Assembly (NCBI GenBank): GCA_035362335.1
Contig: DAOSDL010000015.1
Coordinates: 33,311 to 97,310, forward strand
Length of the DNA stretch: 64,000 nucleotides
Source: JAOSJT01 sp035362335
GTDB taxonomy: Bacteria > Bacteroidota > Ignavibacteria > SZUA-365
Direction of reading: 5' to 3'
A program made the translations under genes and the position numbers. The notes beneath the pieces were generated by a model that saw only the letters and a program-made list of their open reading frames with translations, had not been told where the DNA came from and searched no databases. Within the stretch, counting starts at the first letter, position 1. Every line of letters begins with the position of its first letter. Shown one piece after another: positions 43,727-51,594 of this stretch.

Positions 43727-44482
43727 TTACTTCGTCAGCGCCTGGATCGGGATGTTGAGCTGGTTATCGCCGGCGACGATGAAGAGGTATCCCTTTTCCT
43801 CGGCCACCTGTTGGATATGTTCGCCCATCTTTGTCCGGATATGTTCATCGTAAGCCGACAAATCCTCGCATTCGAGATGAAGCAATACGCTGGTGCTGTT
43901 CTGTTGCTCGTAGCGGACGCCGATCTCCATGGTGATCGGTGCGGTACCCACGTACAGCGCTCCATGGATGGAGAATTTCTCCGGTTTGTTCTTCACCACG
44001 ATTTGTCGATCGATGGAGGCGGAACGCTTGGTGCCGTCGGCTTGGTCGAACTTTTCGATCTCGCTGATGATCTTCGCCTTGAAATCCTCCAGCGAGGCGA
44101 TGAGCGTCTTGTGGTCGCACTCGACAAGCATCTCCCGGTGAAACCGAATATGCCGGGCCAGGTCGTGGCTGCTCCAACCGGCGCCGTTGATTTGCCAGCT
44201 CATGACATCGGCGGATGGCACCAGGTTGGCTTCGATGACGGGTGCGCGGTCGCTCGTGATGTCGCGCATCAACGTGCAGTCGCCGGTTTCCTGGTCGTAG
44301 ACGACGATGGAAGCTTCGGGATGCGCAGGCCAATAGCCCATCGCATTTACGATGCTATCGTGCGTGCACTTCTTCGCGATGAATTGCGGTACGAGGACGG
44401 GCGCCGCCGCCTGACCGACAGTGAGAGAGTATGCGCCCGGCGCGGCGCAGTTGAGTTCGATGGGTTGCGTTGCCACTGTCAT
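43727..44482 (-). CDS. DUF2303-like phage protein (tentative)
   Basis: 251 residues; ATG overlaps the upstream stop (ATGA). The pattern of a N-terminal PQFIAKKCTHDSIVNAMGYW, a VVYDQETGDC strand, WQINGAGWSSHDLARHIRFH followed by helices and a C-terminal beta sheet (KFSIHGALYVGTAPITMEIG) resembles DUF2303 phage proteins, which have 'W..SQ..F' helices at this place. The similarity is weak. Function unknown. Confidence 0.5.
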   Translation of the reverse strand: MTVATQPIELNCAAPGAYSLTVGQAAAPVLVPQFIAKKCTHDSIVNAMGYWPAHPEASIVVYDQETGDCTLMRDITSDRAPVIEANLVPSADVMSWQINGAGWSSHDLARHIRFHREMLVECDHKTLIASLEDFKAKIISEIEKFDQADGTKRSASIDRQIVVKNKPEKFSIHGALYVGTAPITMEIGVRYEQQNSTSVLLHLECEDLSAYDEHIRTKMGEHIQQVAEEKGYLFIVAGDNQLNIPIQALTK

Positions 44483-44850
44483 GCCTCCTTGGCTGGTTTG
44501 ATGAATTGGAGTTCGGGTTGCGATCTCTCTGCATACGTGAGTGGGCGGGAATACACGGGATCGAGACGACCCTCGATGTAGTACAGCATGGTGTTGGTGT
44601 GATAATCCGGTTCCATGCGACAGTCCACTTCCATTTCCTCGAAGCCGCGACGAATGATCCCTACGATACGCTTCACATCGCCGTTGAGCTTGTCAAGCTG
44701 CTCCTTGTAGTTCTTCATCACTTCCTTGCGCTGCTCCGTCACCACGGAAATTTCCGTGAGCAGTGACGGCAGTTCCGTCTTCATGTCGTCGATTTCCCCT
44801 TGCGTGTAGTTGTAGGGGATCATCACGGTTTTGTACAGGGGATTGTCCAT
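44479..44850 (-). CDS. Small helical early protein
   Basis: 123 residues from MDNPLYKTVMIPYNYTQGEI with GAGGAC upstream, 8 nt after the SbcC stop. A coiled coil (LLTEISVVTEQRKEVMKNYK) is followed by a compact domain (VKRIVGIIRRGFEEMEVDCR; DYHTNTMLYYIEG). It could be a recombination accessory factor given its place behind SbcC, but nothing is recognised. Confidence 0.55.
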   Translation of the reverse strand: MDNPLYKTVMIPYNYTQGEIDDMKTELPSLLTEISVVTEQRKEVMKNYKEQLDKLNGDVKRIVGIIRRGFEEMEVDCRMEPDYHTNTMLYYIEGRLDPVYSRPLTYAERSQPELQFIKPAKEA

Positions 44851-44858
44851 TGCGGTCC

Positions 44859-47282
44859 TCACTGAATTACGATTTGCGGACCCGATTTCGTGAACTCGAT
44901 GCGCTGCGGCATCATCGCTATGAGTTCGGGCCGGTGGGTGATGATGAATGTGAAATGGGCGCCGGAGAGGTCGTGCACGCGCTGGAGCATGCGCAGGTAG
45001 CGCGGCGCGTTCTCGGGACTTAGTGCGCCGTCTGCCTCGTCCAGGAACGTGGTGCGGATGTCGAGATTTCCCTTGCGCTTGCGATATAAAGCGATAGCCT
45101 GCGTCATCGCAGCATCGATCCACACCCGCTGTCCACCGCTGACGAGTTTGAATGCGCGTTCCTCGCCGTCGCGCAGCACGGTAATGCGGAAATCGGGGAG
45201 CATGCGCTTCCCTTTCGCATCGGGCCGCGCGGTATCAATGCGCACGCGGAATGGACTGCCGAATACGCTGAGTAGGTCGTTGGCTTCCTCGGACACTTCG
45301 GGACCGGCCGCGTTGATCTCCATGGCCTGAATGCCATCGAGTCCAACGGCCTCCTCCACAATCGCCCACTCCTGCGCCTCGGTTTCGTGAACCGCCGCTT
45401 CGATCTCGAGCGCCGCCACCTTTGTCCCCAGCTCCTTCGCGCGGACAAGATTCTCCTGCTCCACTGCCAGTTGCGAAGCGTTGCGGGTGGAGTCGTCGCG
45501 TAACTGCTGGAGGCGAAGGCGGGTCGTGGAAAGTTCGTTCGCGAGGCGGTCAATCTTGGCAACGTATTCGGTGCGCTCCCGCAATTCCTCCTGAAGCACG
45601 CGCATGCGCTCCTGCAATTCCGCGGTTTCCTGCTCTTCGCGCTGCGCCTGGGCGAGGATGCGGGTGGTTTGCAACTCCATATCGGCATTGATTTCCACAA
45701 TGCGGCGCTCGGCCGCCTGCTTCTCGATCTCCGCGTTCTTGCTCTTCTCCTGCAATTCCTCCCAGCGCTCGGATTCGAGTTTCGTGAGTTCGGCGAGCAG
45801 CGTATCCATCGCGTTGGGGTCGTAGCCGATGGCGTTGAGCGCTTCGTTCCGCGCGGTGTCGCGGTCGCGCATAGCATGCAGCCAGTCGTCGTGCGCCACT
45901 TCGGCAATGCGGGCCTTCTCCGCGAGTTCGTCAATATGCCGCGCCTGTGTGTTCGCGGTTTCCGTCTGCTCGTTCAGCAGATTCACGCGCTGCTCGCCGA
46001 GCATTTCCTCGCTCTTCGCCGCTTCGGTAGCGTGGCTCAGGAGTTGGCACGTGTTCGGAAAATCGGTGTCCTTGCACGGCACCTGATCCAGCAGCATTGC
46101 TTGCCTGTGCACGTCCGCGATTTTGGCGTCGAGCGCATTCAACTTCTGATCGCACGATTGATTCCACTGCGCGAGACGTTCCTGTGCGTAATCGTGCTCG
46201 CGTCGAATATCGTCCGCATCCTCCCGCAGCGCGCGCATGCGCTGCTCGTCCTCGTTTTTCTCGGCATAGTTGGAGCGCCATTTCTCCTGATACTGGCGTC
46301 CGGTTTCCAACAATGCGTCGCGGCGCGCGCGCAATTCAACGATTTCCTCCACTCGCTGGCGAACCAGGCCCACATTGTCGAGGATACGCTGGTTGTAGGT
46401 GACGATCGATTGCAAATCGTTCACGGACGTTGCTACTCGGGTCTTGATCGTGTCGAGTTCCGCGTGCAACTCCCGCAACAGAGTATCGCGCCGGCCAACT
46501 TCGGCGAATAGCTTGTTGAATTCCGCGCCACGTTCGTCAAAGAGTGCGAGTTTCACCTGTGCGTCGCCGAGTTCCTTATTCGCGGTTTCCTCCTGCGTTT
46601 TGAGAAGATGGATCTCCGCGTCGAAGTTCAGCGCGCGTTCATTCAAACTGTCAATGCAGGCCTGAATCACGTCGGGGTTGCCGCTGGTCTCCTTGAGGGT
46701 TTCAATGCGGAGACGCACGTCCTCCAACTTGGCAACCGCGGCCCTGCGCTTCTCCGAGGCGATTCTCGCGTATCGCGGGTATTGATCCTCGCCGATGAGC
46801 TCAAGGAACAATGCCTTGCCCTCCTTCTCGGAGAGCTCCGCGAAGCTCGGTGCGGATTGCGCGCGGAATGAGCTGTTGAAAAAGAGGGTTTCCGAGCCGC
46901 AGAGTTCGCGTGCAATGCGGTCGTATCCATCGGCCTTCCCGTCCGGGTTCAACGGTTCGCCGTTGCGGGTGATGTACCGTTTCTCGTCGCCGCTCTTTGA
47001 GTCGATGAGGATTCGCGCCTCGTACTTCTCGCCGCCAATGGTGCACGTGAGTATGCGGTGGCTGTCGCGCAGCCGGCAGTGATCGGCGAGCTTGCCATCG
47101 CGCGTGACGAGACGCCGGTACAGGTGCATGTTCTCCAAAGTGGTGCTTTTCCCGAACCCGTTGTCACCGACGATGGCGACCAAGCCGGGTTGCAGCGCGT
47201 CGAAATCAATGAAGATTTCGTCCAGCCCCGTGTTGTCGTGAATTCCTTTCCACCCTCGCAGACTGAGTGTGTGCAGTATCAT
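44859..47282 (-). CDS. sbcC: SbcC/Rad50-like SMC-family ATPase
   Basis: 807 residues. Walker A VGDNGFGKSTT (39-48) lies at the N-terminus. Two long coiled coils surround a hook near residue 402 (VPCKDTDFPNTC, a C-x8-C form rather than the usual CxxC). The C-terminal lobe has the ABC signature LVSGGQRVWID (about 713) and Walker B TTFLDEADGALS (about 742), then ITHR as the switch His. With the SbcD-like gene at 48827 it would form a nuclease complex that opens hairpins and processes DNA ends. Confidence 0.85.
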   Translation of the reverse strand: MILHTLSLRGWKGIHDNTGLDEIFIDFDALQPGLVAIVGDNGFGKSTTLENMHLYRRLVTRDGKLADHCRLRDSHRILTCTIGGEKYEARILIDSKSGDEKRYITRNGEPLNPDGKADGYDRIARELCGSETLFFNSSFRAQSAPSFAELSEKEGKALFLELIGEDQYPRYARIASEKRRAAVAKLEDVRLRIETLKETSGNPDVIQACIDSLNERALNFDAEIHLLKTQEETANKELGDAQVKLALFDERGAEFNKLFAEVGRRDTLLRELHAELDTIKTRVATSVNDLQSIVTYNQRILDNVGLVRQRVEEIVELRARRDALLETGRQYQEKWRSNYAEKNEDEQRMRALREDADDIRREHDYAQERLAQWNQSCDQKLNALDAKIADVHRQAMLLDQVPCKDTDFPNTCQLLSHATEAAKSEEMLGEQRVNLLNEQTETANTQARHIDELAEKARIAEVAHDDWLHAMRDRDTARNEALNAIGYDPNAMDTLLAELTKLESERWEELQEKSKNAEIEKQAAERRIVEINADMELQTTRILAQAQREEQETAELQERMRVLQEELRERTEYVAKIDRLANELSTTRLRLQQLRDDSTRNASQLAVEQENLVRAKELGTKVAALEIEAAVHETEAQEWAIVEEAVGLDGIQAMEINAAGPEVSEEANDLLSVFGSPFRVRIDTARPDAKGKRMLPDFRITVLRDGEERAFKLVSGGQRVWIDAAMTQAIALYRKRKGNLDIRTTFLDEADGALSPENAPRYLRMLQRVHDLSGAHFTFIITHRPELIAMMPQRIEFTKSGPQIVIQ

Positions 47283-47315
47283 TTGCCTATCCTTGCTTCT
47301 GTTTTCGTGGTACTG

Positions 47316-47381
47316 TCAATGCGTACAGCGTGCCGCGCGTGTGGGGTTGTTGCCACAAGTATAGATGTGATCAAACGTCAT
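47316..47381 (-). CDS. Possible Cys/His micro-protein
   Basis: 21 residues (MTFDHIYTCGNNPTRAARCT then His). The ATG overlaps the stop of the membrane micro-protein upstream (ATGA). Two Cys and two His could bind a metal. Supported only by coupling and composition; may be chance. Confidence 0.3.
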   Translation of the reverse strand: MTFDHIYTCGNNPTRAARCTH

Positions 47382-47458
47382 TTATCGTCCTTCCGGAACA
47401 TGAGCCAGACGCACCAGGCGAAAAACGCCGTCATTACGAAGAAGGGGTCAATGTGCAT
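47378..47458 (-). CDS. Membrane micro-protein (26 residues)
   Basis: Reads MHIDPFFVMTAFFAWCVWLM followed by FRKDDK: one short hydrophobic helix and a basic tail. GAGG lies just upstream of the ATG and overlaps the previous stop. It lies in the 180-nt gap before SbcC, which otherwise lacks a gene. Likely real but tiny; function unknown. Confidence 0.45.
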   Translation of the reverse strand: MHIDPFFVMTAFFAWCVWLMFRKDDK

Positions 47459-47461
47459 CGC

Positions 47462-47926
47462 TTACCTCGTTCCTTCCCCGAGAAGTTTGAAATCCTGTGC
47501 CTTGAGTGCTTTGTAAAACGGCACGCCCTTCCACATCACGTAGGGAAGAAACACCTCAAGCACATCCATCTGTCCGACAAGAATATCCGCTACCTGGAGT
47601 TTGATCCTCTGGAGCGCCATGCGCCATGCGGTACGATGTGCCTGCGCGAGGAGTGCTTCGTCTTTCGCACGTGGTGCGCGAGCACGCGATTTCGCGTTCC
47701 GCTCTTTGCACAGTTGGAGAAATACGCTTTCAACGTTCACGGGTATATTCACATCGAGCGGTCGTTCGTTACCTGCATCGAGGGAGAATACAATCGCGCT
47801 GATTTTACCCTGTGAATACTCTTCGTAAACTCGCTGCACGCCGATTTTCAAAAGCTCAACCTTGATCTCGAAGACGCTTTTTTCGGCTGGCACACTTGTA
47901 GTGGAAAGGAAATAGGCATTAGCCAT
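47462..47926 (-). CDS. Unknown early protein, possibly nucleic-acid-binding
   Basis: 154 residues from MANAYFLSTTSVPAEKSVFE; start 1 nt after the upstream stop with GGGGGTGA upstream. A beta-rich N-terminal half (FEIKVELLKIGVQRVYEEYS; KISAIVFSLD) is followed by basic helices (NAKSRARAPRAKDEALLAQA). It lies between SbcD-side and SbcC-side genes. An oligonucleotide-binding role is conceivable, but no motif decides it. Confidence 0.5.
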   Translation of the reverse strand: MANAYFLSTTSVPAEKSVFEIKVELLKIGVQRVYEEYSQGKISAIVFSLDAGNERPLDVNIPVNVESVFLQLCKERNAKSRARAPRAKDEALLAQAHRTAWRMALQRIKLQVADILVGQMDVLEVFLPYVMWKGVPFYKALKAQDFKLLGEGTR

Positions 47927-47927
47927 C

Positions 47928-48167
47928 TCACTCACCCCCTTCCGCGACCTTTTTGTACTCGTCCATATCCACGAGCACCAGAATAGGAGTCAGTCGTCCC
48001 ACCATCAGATGTGGATTGACCGATGCGTCCGCGCCCATCGTGATTTCCACGCCACGTCCAGTAGTCTTGCTGCTAACAAAATCAGGGCATACAACAACCT
48101 TCGCATTGGCTCCGGCGTCGCTACTGTCCATCTGATTCAGTTTGTCAAGTATTTCAAATAGCCGCAT
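47928..48167 (-). CDS. Small early protein
   Basis: 79 residues from MRLFEILDKLNQMDSSDAGA; start coupled to the upstream stop (TGATG). Alpha/beta pattern with VVVCPDFVSS, a Gly-rich GRGVEITMGADASVNPH, and PILVLVDMDEYKKVAEG. No domain recognised. Confidence 0.55.
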   Translation of the reverse strand: MRLFEILDKLNQMDSSDAGANAKVVVCPDFVSSKTTGRGVEITMGADASVNPHLMVGRLTPILVLVDMDEYKKVAEGGE

Positions 48168-48544
48168 CACTCCCCACCCCCTTCCGCGACGAGCCGGTCG
48201 TACAGAATATCATGGAGCGGGTGGTAGAACGGCGAGTTATCGCTTTCCCACGTTTTTTCGCCGCAACGCATACACCGATCAACGACCCATCGGTCAGGGT
48301 ACTCCACCATATTCATGCCGCTAACAGAAGTACTGCACCCGCATTTTATGCAAAAGTACTCGGAGAGGTCGGGCGCGTTCTGGCCGTCTGCCGGGCCAAT
48401 GATCTGAACTCCGGCAATGCGTTTTATCAGTGCGTTTTTGGATTGTCGTTTGCCGCATAGGATTTTTTTCATACGTCTCGGCATAATGCGGGCGTCGTCG
48501 AGCATCCAGTATCGTTGGCTGTTCATGTAGCGCACTGCTTTCAT
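48167..48544 (-). CDS. Zinc-ribbon early protein
   Basis: 125 residues from MKAVRYMNSQRYWMLDDARI. It carries YFCIKCGCSTS and VVDRCMRCGEKTW, a CxxC...CxxC zinc ribbon (about 66-100). The N-terminus is basic (RIMPRRMKKILCGKRQSKNA). At least three such ribbon proteins occur in this operon. Function unknown. Confidence 0.6.
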   Translation of the reverse strand: MKAVRYMNSQRYWMLDDARIMPRRMKKILCGKRQSKNALIKRIAGVQIIGPADGQNAPDLSEYFCIKCGCSTSVSGMNMVEYPDRWVVDRCMRCGEKTWESDNSPFYHPLHDILYDRLVAEGGGE

Positions 48545-48545
48545 C

Positions 48546-48830
48546 TCACCACCCGCTCCCATATTTCACCACCTCCCAAACTTTACCCTCGTTCTCAAGC
48601 CATTCACGGTGAAGATTTTGCGCGATGAGCTTGTGTTCTTTAGGCACAAGGAAAAGACGGGCGAAATTTGATGGGTATATGACGCGACGGTGTATGGTGT
48701 ACAACTTAAAACCACCGGCACTTTCCATTACGACGGCGCTATAATCTTGGTCGTTATGCAACACCAGCAATAAGTCGCCATCGCTCGGAAGTGGCTGGGA
48801 TTGTGTGCTGCTTTTACCCGGCGCGCTCAT
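48546..48830 (-). CDS. Small early protein
   Basis: 94 residues; ATG overlaps the SbcD stop (ATGA). A disordered N-terminus (MSAPGKSSTQSQPLPSDGD) and a small beta domain (LLLVLHNDQDYSAVVMESAG; FARLFLVPKEHKLIAQNLH). Function unknown. Confidence 0.55.
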   Translation of the reverse strand: MSAPGKSSTQSQPLPSDGDLLLVLHNDQDYSAVVMESAGGFKLYTIHRRVIYPSNFARLFLVPKEHKLIAQNLHREWLENEGKVWEVVKYGSGW

Positions 48831-49981
48831 GCTTCCACCCCAGCCGCTTCGAGTTCAACAGCATCGAACTTTTTGAGCACGGGCTCGGTGAGTACGCGGC
48901 CCTGCGATTTTGCCCACACTGCCGCTTTCTGACGCAAGGTCTGTGCGGACACAATCTCCTTGGAGAATGGGCTGTCAACGGTGACGCGCTCCTTGTCGTA
49001 TTCGATGGTCAGATTGTGATAGGTCTGGCCAGGGAAGGTTTCCGCGAGGAGCACATGCACACGCTTTTCGTCGAAGGTCTCATACTGCTCGCGCATGATT
49101 TTCACGATCACCCGCACGTCGCAGTTCTGGATATGCGCGGGGCGTTCGGTGATGTCGGGAGCACCATGGCGCATGTCCACGCGCATGTTGGTGCGCTCGA
49201 TGGAGGGCAGTATCACCTGGTCAACGATTTCGTAGCCACCGCGCCACACGTCCACGATCAGCATGACACGCGGGCCTGTTTCGCTGTAATCGGTGTGAAT
49301 CAACGAGCCGGGATACCAGCACGAGGATCCCAGCTTCTGCGTGCGGTGGATGTCGCCCAGCGCAACGTAATCAGCATGGGGCTCGAGGTCAGCGGCGGCG
49401 AGTTTCAGGCGCGTGCCGACGAGAGTCTGTCCCTGATCCATCACGCTGCCGTACACGTCGTTGTGATACAGCAGCACGCGCGCGAGGGAATCACCACCGG
49501 GTATTTCGGCGAGTTCGGCCGAAAGTCCGTGCATCACCAGACGCAGCGCCTCCACTTCCATGCGCTGCCCTTCCTCGATGGACGCCACGTGCGGAGCCAG
49601 CCACCCCTTGCGAGGGAACGGCACCAGCATGAATGCGATGCCGTCCTTCACAAGGAGCTGAGGGTAGCGCGCGAAATGGACAAACTTGGCCGTGTTGAAA
49701 TGGTTGAAGTGTTCGAGAGCACCGGGCGTTTCGTGGTTCCCTTCCACACCGAGCACGTGCATGCGGTCGGCCCAGCGCATGAATTCGGCGTCGAGGTCGT
49801 TGCTCAGGTCCTTGTCGCCCAGGATCACCGCGGAATCGTAAACGTCTCCCACCCACGCCGCATGCGTGCAGCCGCGCTCGAGCGCGCTCTCACGCGCGAA
49901 TGCGAGAGATTGGAGAACAACGTCGCGGAATTTGTGACAGTAGTGCAGGTCGGCGATGTGCGCCAATCGTATGCGTATCAT
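48827..49981 (-). CDS. sbcD: SbcD/Mre11-like nuclease
   Basis: 384 residues from MIRIRLAHIADLHYCHKF; ATG overlaps the upstream stop (ATGA) with GGAGA upstream. Calcineurin-type metal motifs: ADLHY (DxH), WVGDVYDS (GD), GVEGNHETPG (GNHE), LLYHNDVYG and VALGDIHRTQ (GxH). A C-terminal cap domain follows (QNCDVRVIVKIMREQYETFD). It is the nuclease partner of the SbcC-like ATPase at 44859, although five or more small genes lie between them. Confidence 0.85.
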   Translation of the reverse strand: MIRIRLAHIADLHYCHKFRDVVLQSLAFARESALERGCTHAAWVGDVYDSAVILGDKDLSNDLDAEFMRWADRMHVLGVEGNHETPGALEHFNHFNTAKFVHFARYPQLLVKDGIAFMLVPFPRKGWLAPHVASIEEGQRMEVEALRLVMHGLSAELAEIPGGDSLARVLLYHNDVYGSVMDQGQTLVGTRLKLAAADLEPHADYVALGDIHRTQKLGSSCWYPGSLIHTDYSETGPRVMLIVDVWRGGYEIVDQVILPSIERTNMRVDMRHGAPDITERPAHIQNCDVRVIVKIMREQYETFDEKRVHVLLAETFPGQTYHNLTIEYDKERVTVDSPFSKEIVSAQTLRQKAAVWAKSQGRVLTEPVLKKFDAVELEAAGVEA

Positions 49982-51066
49982 TGAGCGGTCTCCAGTATCG
50001 GCAGTTTCAGCATGGTTACAATGGCCTTGGCTTGGTTCTCGGGTGTCTCGCGCAGGAGTTCGGCGAGGCGCTTCTCGGGCTGCGAGTGCTTGCGGGAGTA
50101 GAACAGCTCGTTGAGTTTCTTCATGCGTTGCACATCGTCCGCCGCTTCCCAATTCGCCTGAATCTCTGCGTCGGGATTCGCGGGAGGAGGCGGAGCGCCG
50201 CCGGCGAGTTCAGGCGGGAGTGGAGGATTGCCGTCCCTACTGACGGGGCCCTGATTGTAGCCCGCGTCCGATTGAGTCTGTGGAGATTCCGGCAATCCTC
50301 CCTCGGGGAGTTGCGGCCGTTCTTCGTGCTGGGGAATAGCATGGTGTCCCCCGCCCGACGAGCGTCCGCCGTATAGCAGTCCTGTGGCGCCGATGGCGTT
50401 TGCTACAACCAGCATCCGCACATTGGGATCGCCCTGTATCAGTTGATCGATGTCGGGAGTAATCACCGGCACAACGAATGTCTTCTTGGTCTCGTCCTCG
50501 GTGTACGAGGTAGGCATCCCCAGCGCTTTTCGCGCGACAGAGGCGATGGCGGACGATTGCGCGCGTTGGTGACGGTAACGCTGGAGCACCGGCCGTTCGC
50601 GTTCGTGGTATTCGGTAATTTGTTTATCGGACATGCCCTTGCCCGGATACTTCGCTGTCCCCTTCTTCATCCAGTACGTTTCCGAGGAATTGAGGCTTTT
50701 CTCGATGTTCTGGCGTATCACCGCATCCACATCGAATGTGCCGCTCATTGTCACCGTCCGCGTCGTCCCGTCCGGCATGCGCACCGCGCCGGTAGCGCTG
50801 GCCGCTCCGAAATTCGGGTTGCTCCCGTCGTCATTGATGCGCGTATCGACCAGGGATATGTTGGCGGCCGCGAGAATGCGCAACAACGCGGGCAGTCGCA
50901 GCGAGAAGTTGCTGCCGCTCTTGTACCATTCCCGCTCGTAATCGGTGAATCGCAGTTCGGCCACGCCGAACTTGAGGAACGGTGACGCTTCCAGCAGGAA
51001 TTCGGCGGGACGCAGCAAGATATACTTGTTGGTGTCGCGGTATTCCTCTTCGTTGAATGCTTTCAT
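49978..51066 (-). CDS. Candidate ssDNA-annealing/recombination protein
   Basis: 362 residues; ATG overlaps the upstream stop (ATGA). An N-terminal alpha/beta domain is followed by a segment (ERPVLQRYRHQRAQSSAIAS, then VARKALGMPTSYT) that resembles the 'R...KARAxAI RxALG' helix of phage annealing proteins and DUFs acting like RecT/Rad52. A Pro/Gly-rich linker and a helical C-terminal domain (KKLNELFYSRKHSQPEKRLA) follow. Context with SbcCD supports recombination. The family is not certain. Confidence 0.5.
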   Translation of the reverse strand: MKAFNEEEYRDTNKYILLRPAEFLLEASPFLKFGVAELRFTDYEREWYKSGSNFSLRLPALLRILAAANISLVDTRINDDGSNPNFGAASATGAVRMPDGTTRTVTMSGTFDVDAVIRQNIEKSLNSSETYWMKKGTAKYPGKGMSDKQITEYHERERPVLQRYRHQRAQSSAIASVARKALGMPTSYTEDETKKTFVVPVITPDIDQLIQGDPNVRMLVVANAIGATGLLYGGRSSGGGHHAIPQHEERPQLPEGGLPESPQTQSDAGYNQGPVSRDGNPPLPPELAGGAPPPPANPDAEIQANWEAADDVQRMKKLNELFYSRKHSQPEKRLAELLRETPENQAKAIVTMLKLPILETAQ

Positions 51067-51515
51067 TGCGCACCGCCTTCCAGTATGCGCGCACCGCCTT
51101 CCAGTATGCCGATTTTCGCCCGCAGCGCCTCATTTTGCGCCGACAGGAATGCGTTGTGTTCCTCAGCGATTTCCTTGACGCGGTGGATGCTGTTCCGCTC
51201 CTCGGTCACGTTCGCGAGTTCCTGCTTTGTGGCCGCGAGTTCGGCGAGCAGCGGCTCGAACAGGGATCCAAGGCGCGGCAGCGTATCGATTTCCACGAGA
51301 GTGAGGAATGCATAGTCGCTGCCCGCCGCAAGCTCCCGCAACACCATGAATCGTAGCTGTTGCAGTGTGCCTTCGGAGAGGCAGTAGTACGGCGATCCTA
51401 CGGTCGAAATAGGCGCGGAGCGCCCCGGTTCCGCTGGGGTGGGCGAAACCGGGGTATCACCGCTGGCGTTGAGGAGAGACGCCGTATCCTGAGTGGTATT
51501 GACTTCCGAATTCAT
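51063..51515 (-). CDS. Coiled-coil protein with terminal 7-residue repeat
   Basis: 150 residues (MNSEVNTTQDTASLLNASGD...). A disordered N-terminus is followed by a long coiled coil (LLAELAATKQELANVTEERN). The protein ends with a duplicated ILEGGAR/ILEGGAQ caused by a 21-bp tandem repeat. It is preceded by a terminator hairpin and an intergenic gap, and coupled to the next gene. Function unknown. Confidence 0.55.
   Translation of the reverse strand: MNSEVNTTQDTASLLNASGDTPVSPTPAEPGRSAPISTVGSPYYCLSEGTLQQLRFMVLRELAAGSDYAFLTLVEIDTLPRLGSLFEPLLAELAATKQELANVTEERNSIHRVKEIAEEHNAFLSAQNEALRAKIGILEGGARILEGGAQ
51068..51109 (-). repeat. 21-bp perfect tandem duplication
   Basis: Two exact adjacent copies of a 21-bp unit at the 3' end of the coiled-coil gene, keeping the frame and adding seven residues. 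A recent slippage event is the simplest explanation. Confidence 0.85.
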
Positions 51516-51552
51516 TTGTATTACCTTTGAACCTTAGCTTTCTGTTTTCAAA

Positions 51553-51586
51553 GGAAGGGCTCCGTGATCGCGCACGGAGCCCTTCC
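51553..51586 (-). terminator. Hairpin terminator after the GldM-like gene
   Basis: Perfect 14-bp inverted repeat with a 6-nt loop, followed on the minus strand by TTTGAAAAC. It lies between the GldM-like gene (stop at 51595) and the gene starting at 51515, so it would reduce transcription into the recombination genes. Confidence 0.65.
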
Positions 51587-51594
51587 GCCATTAT

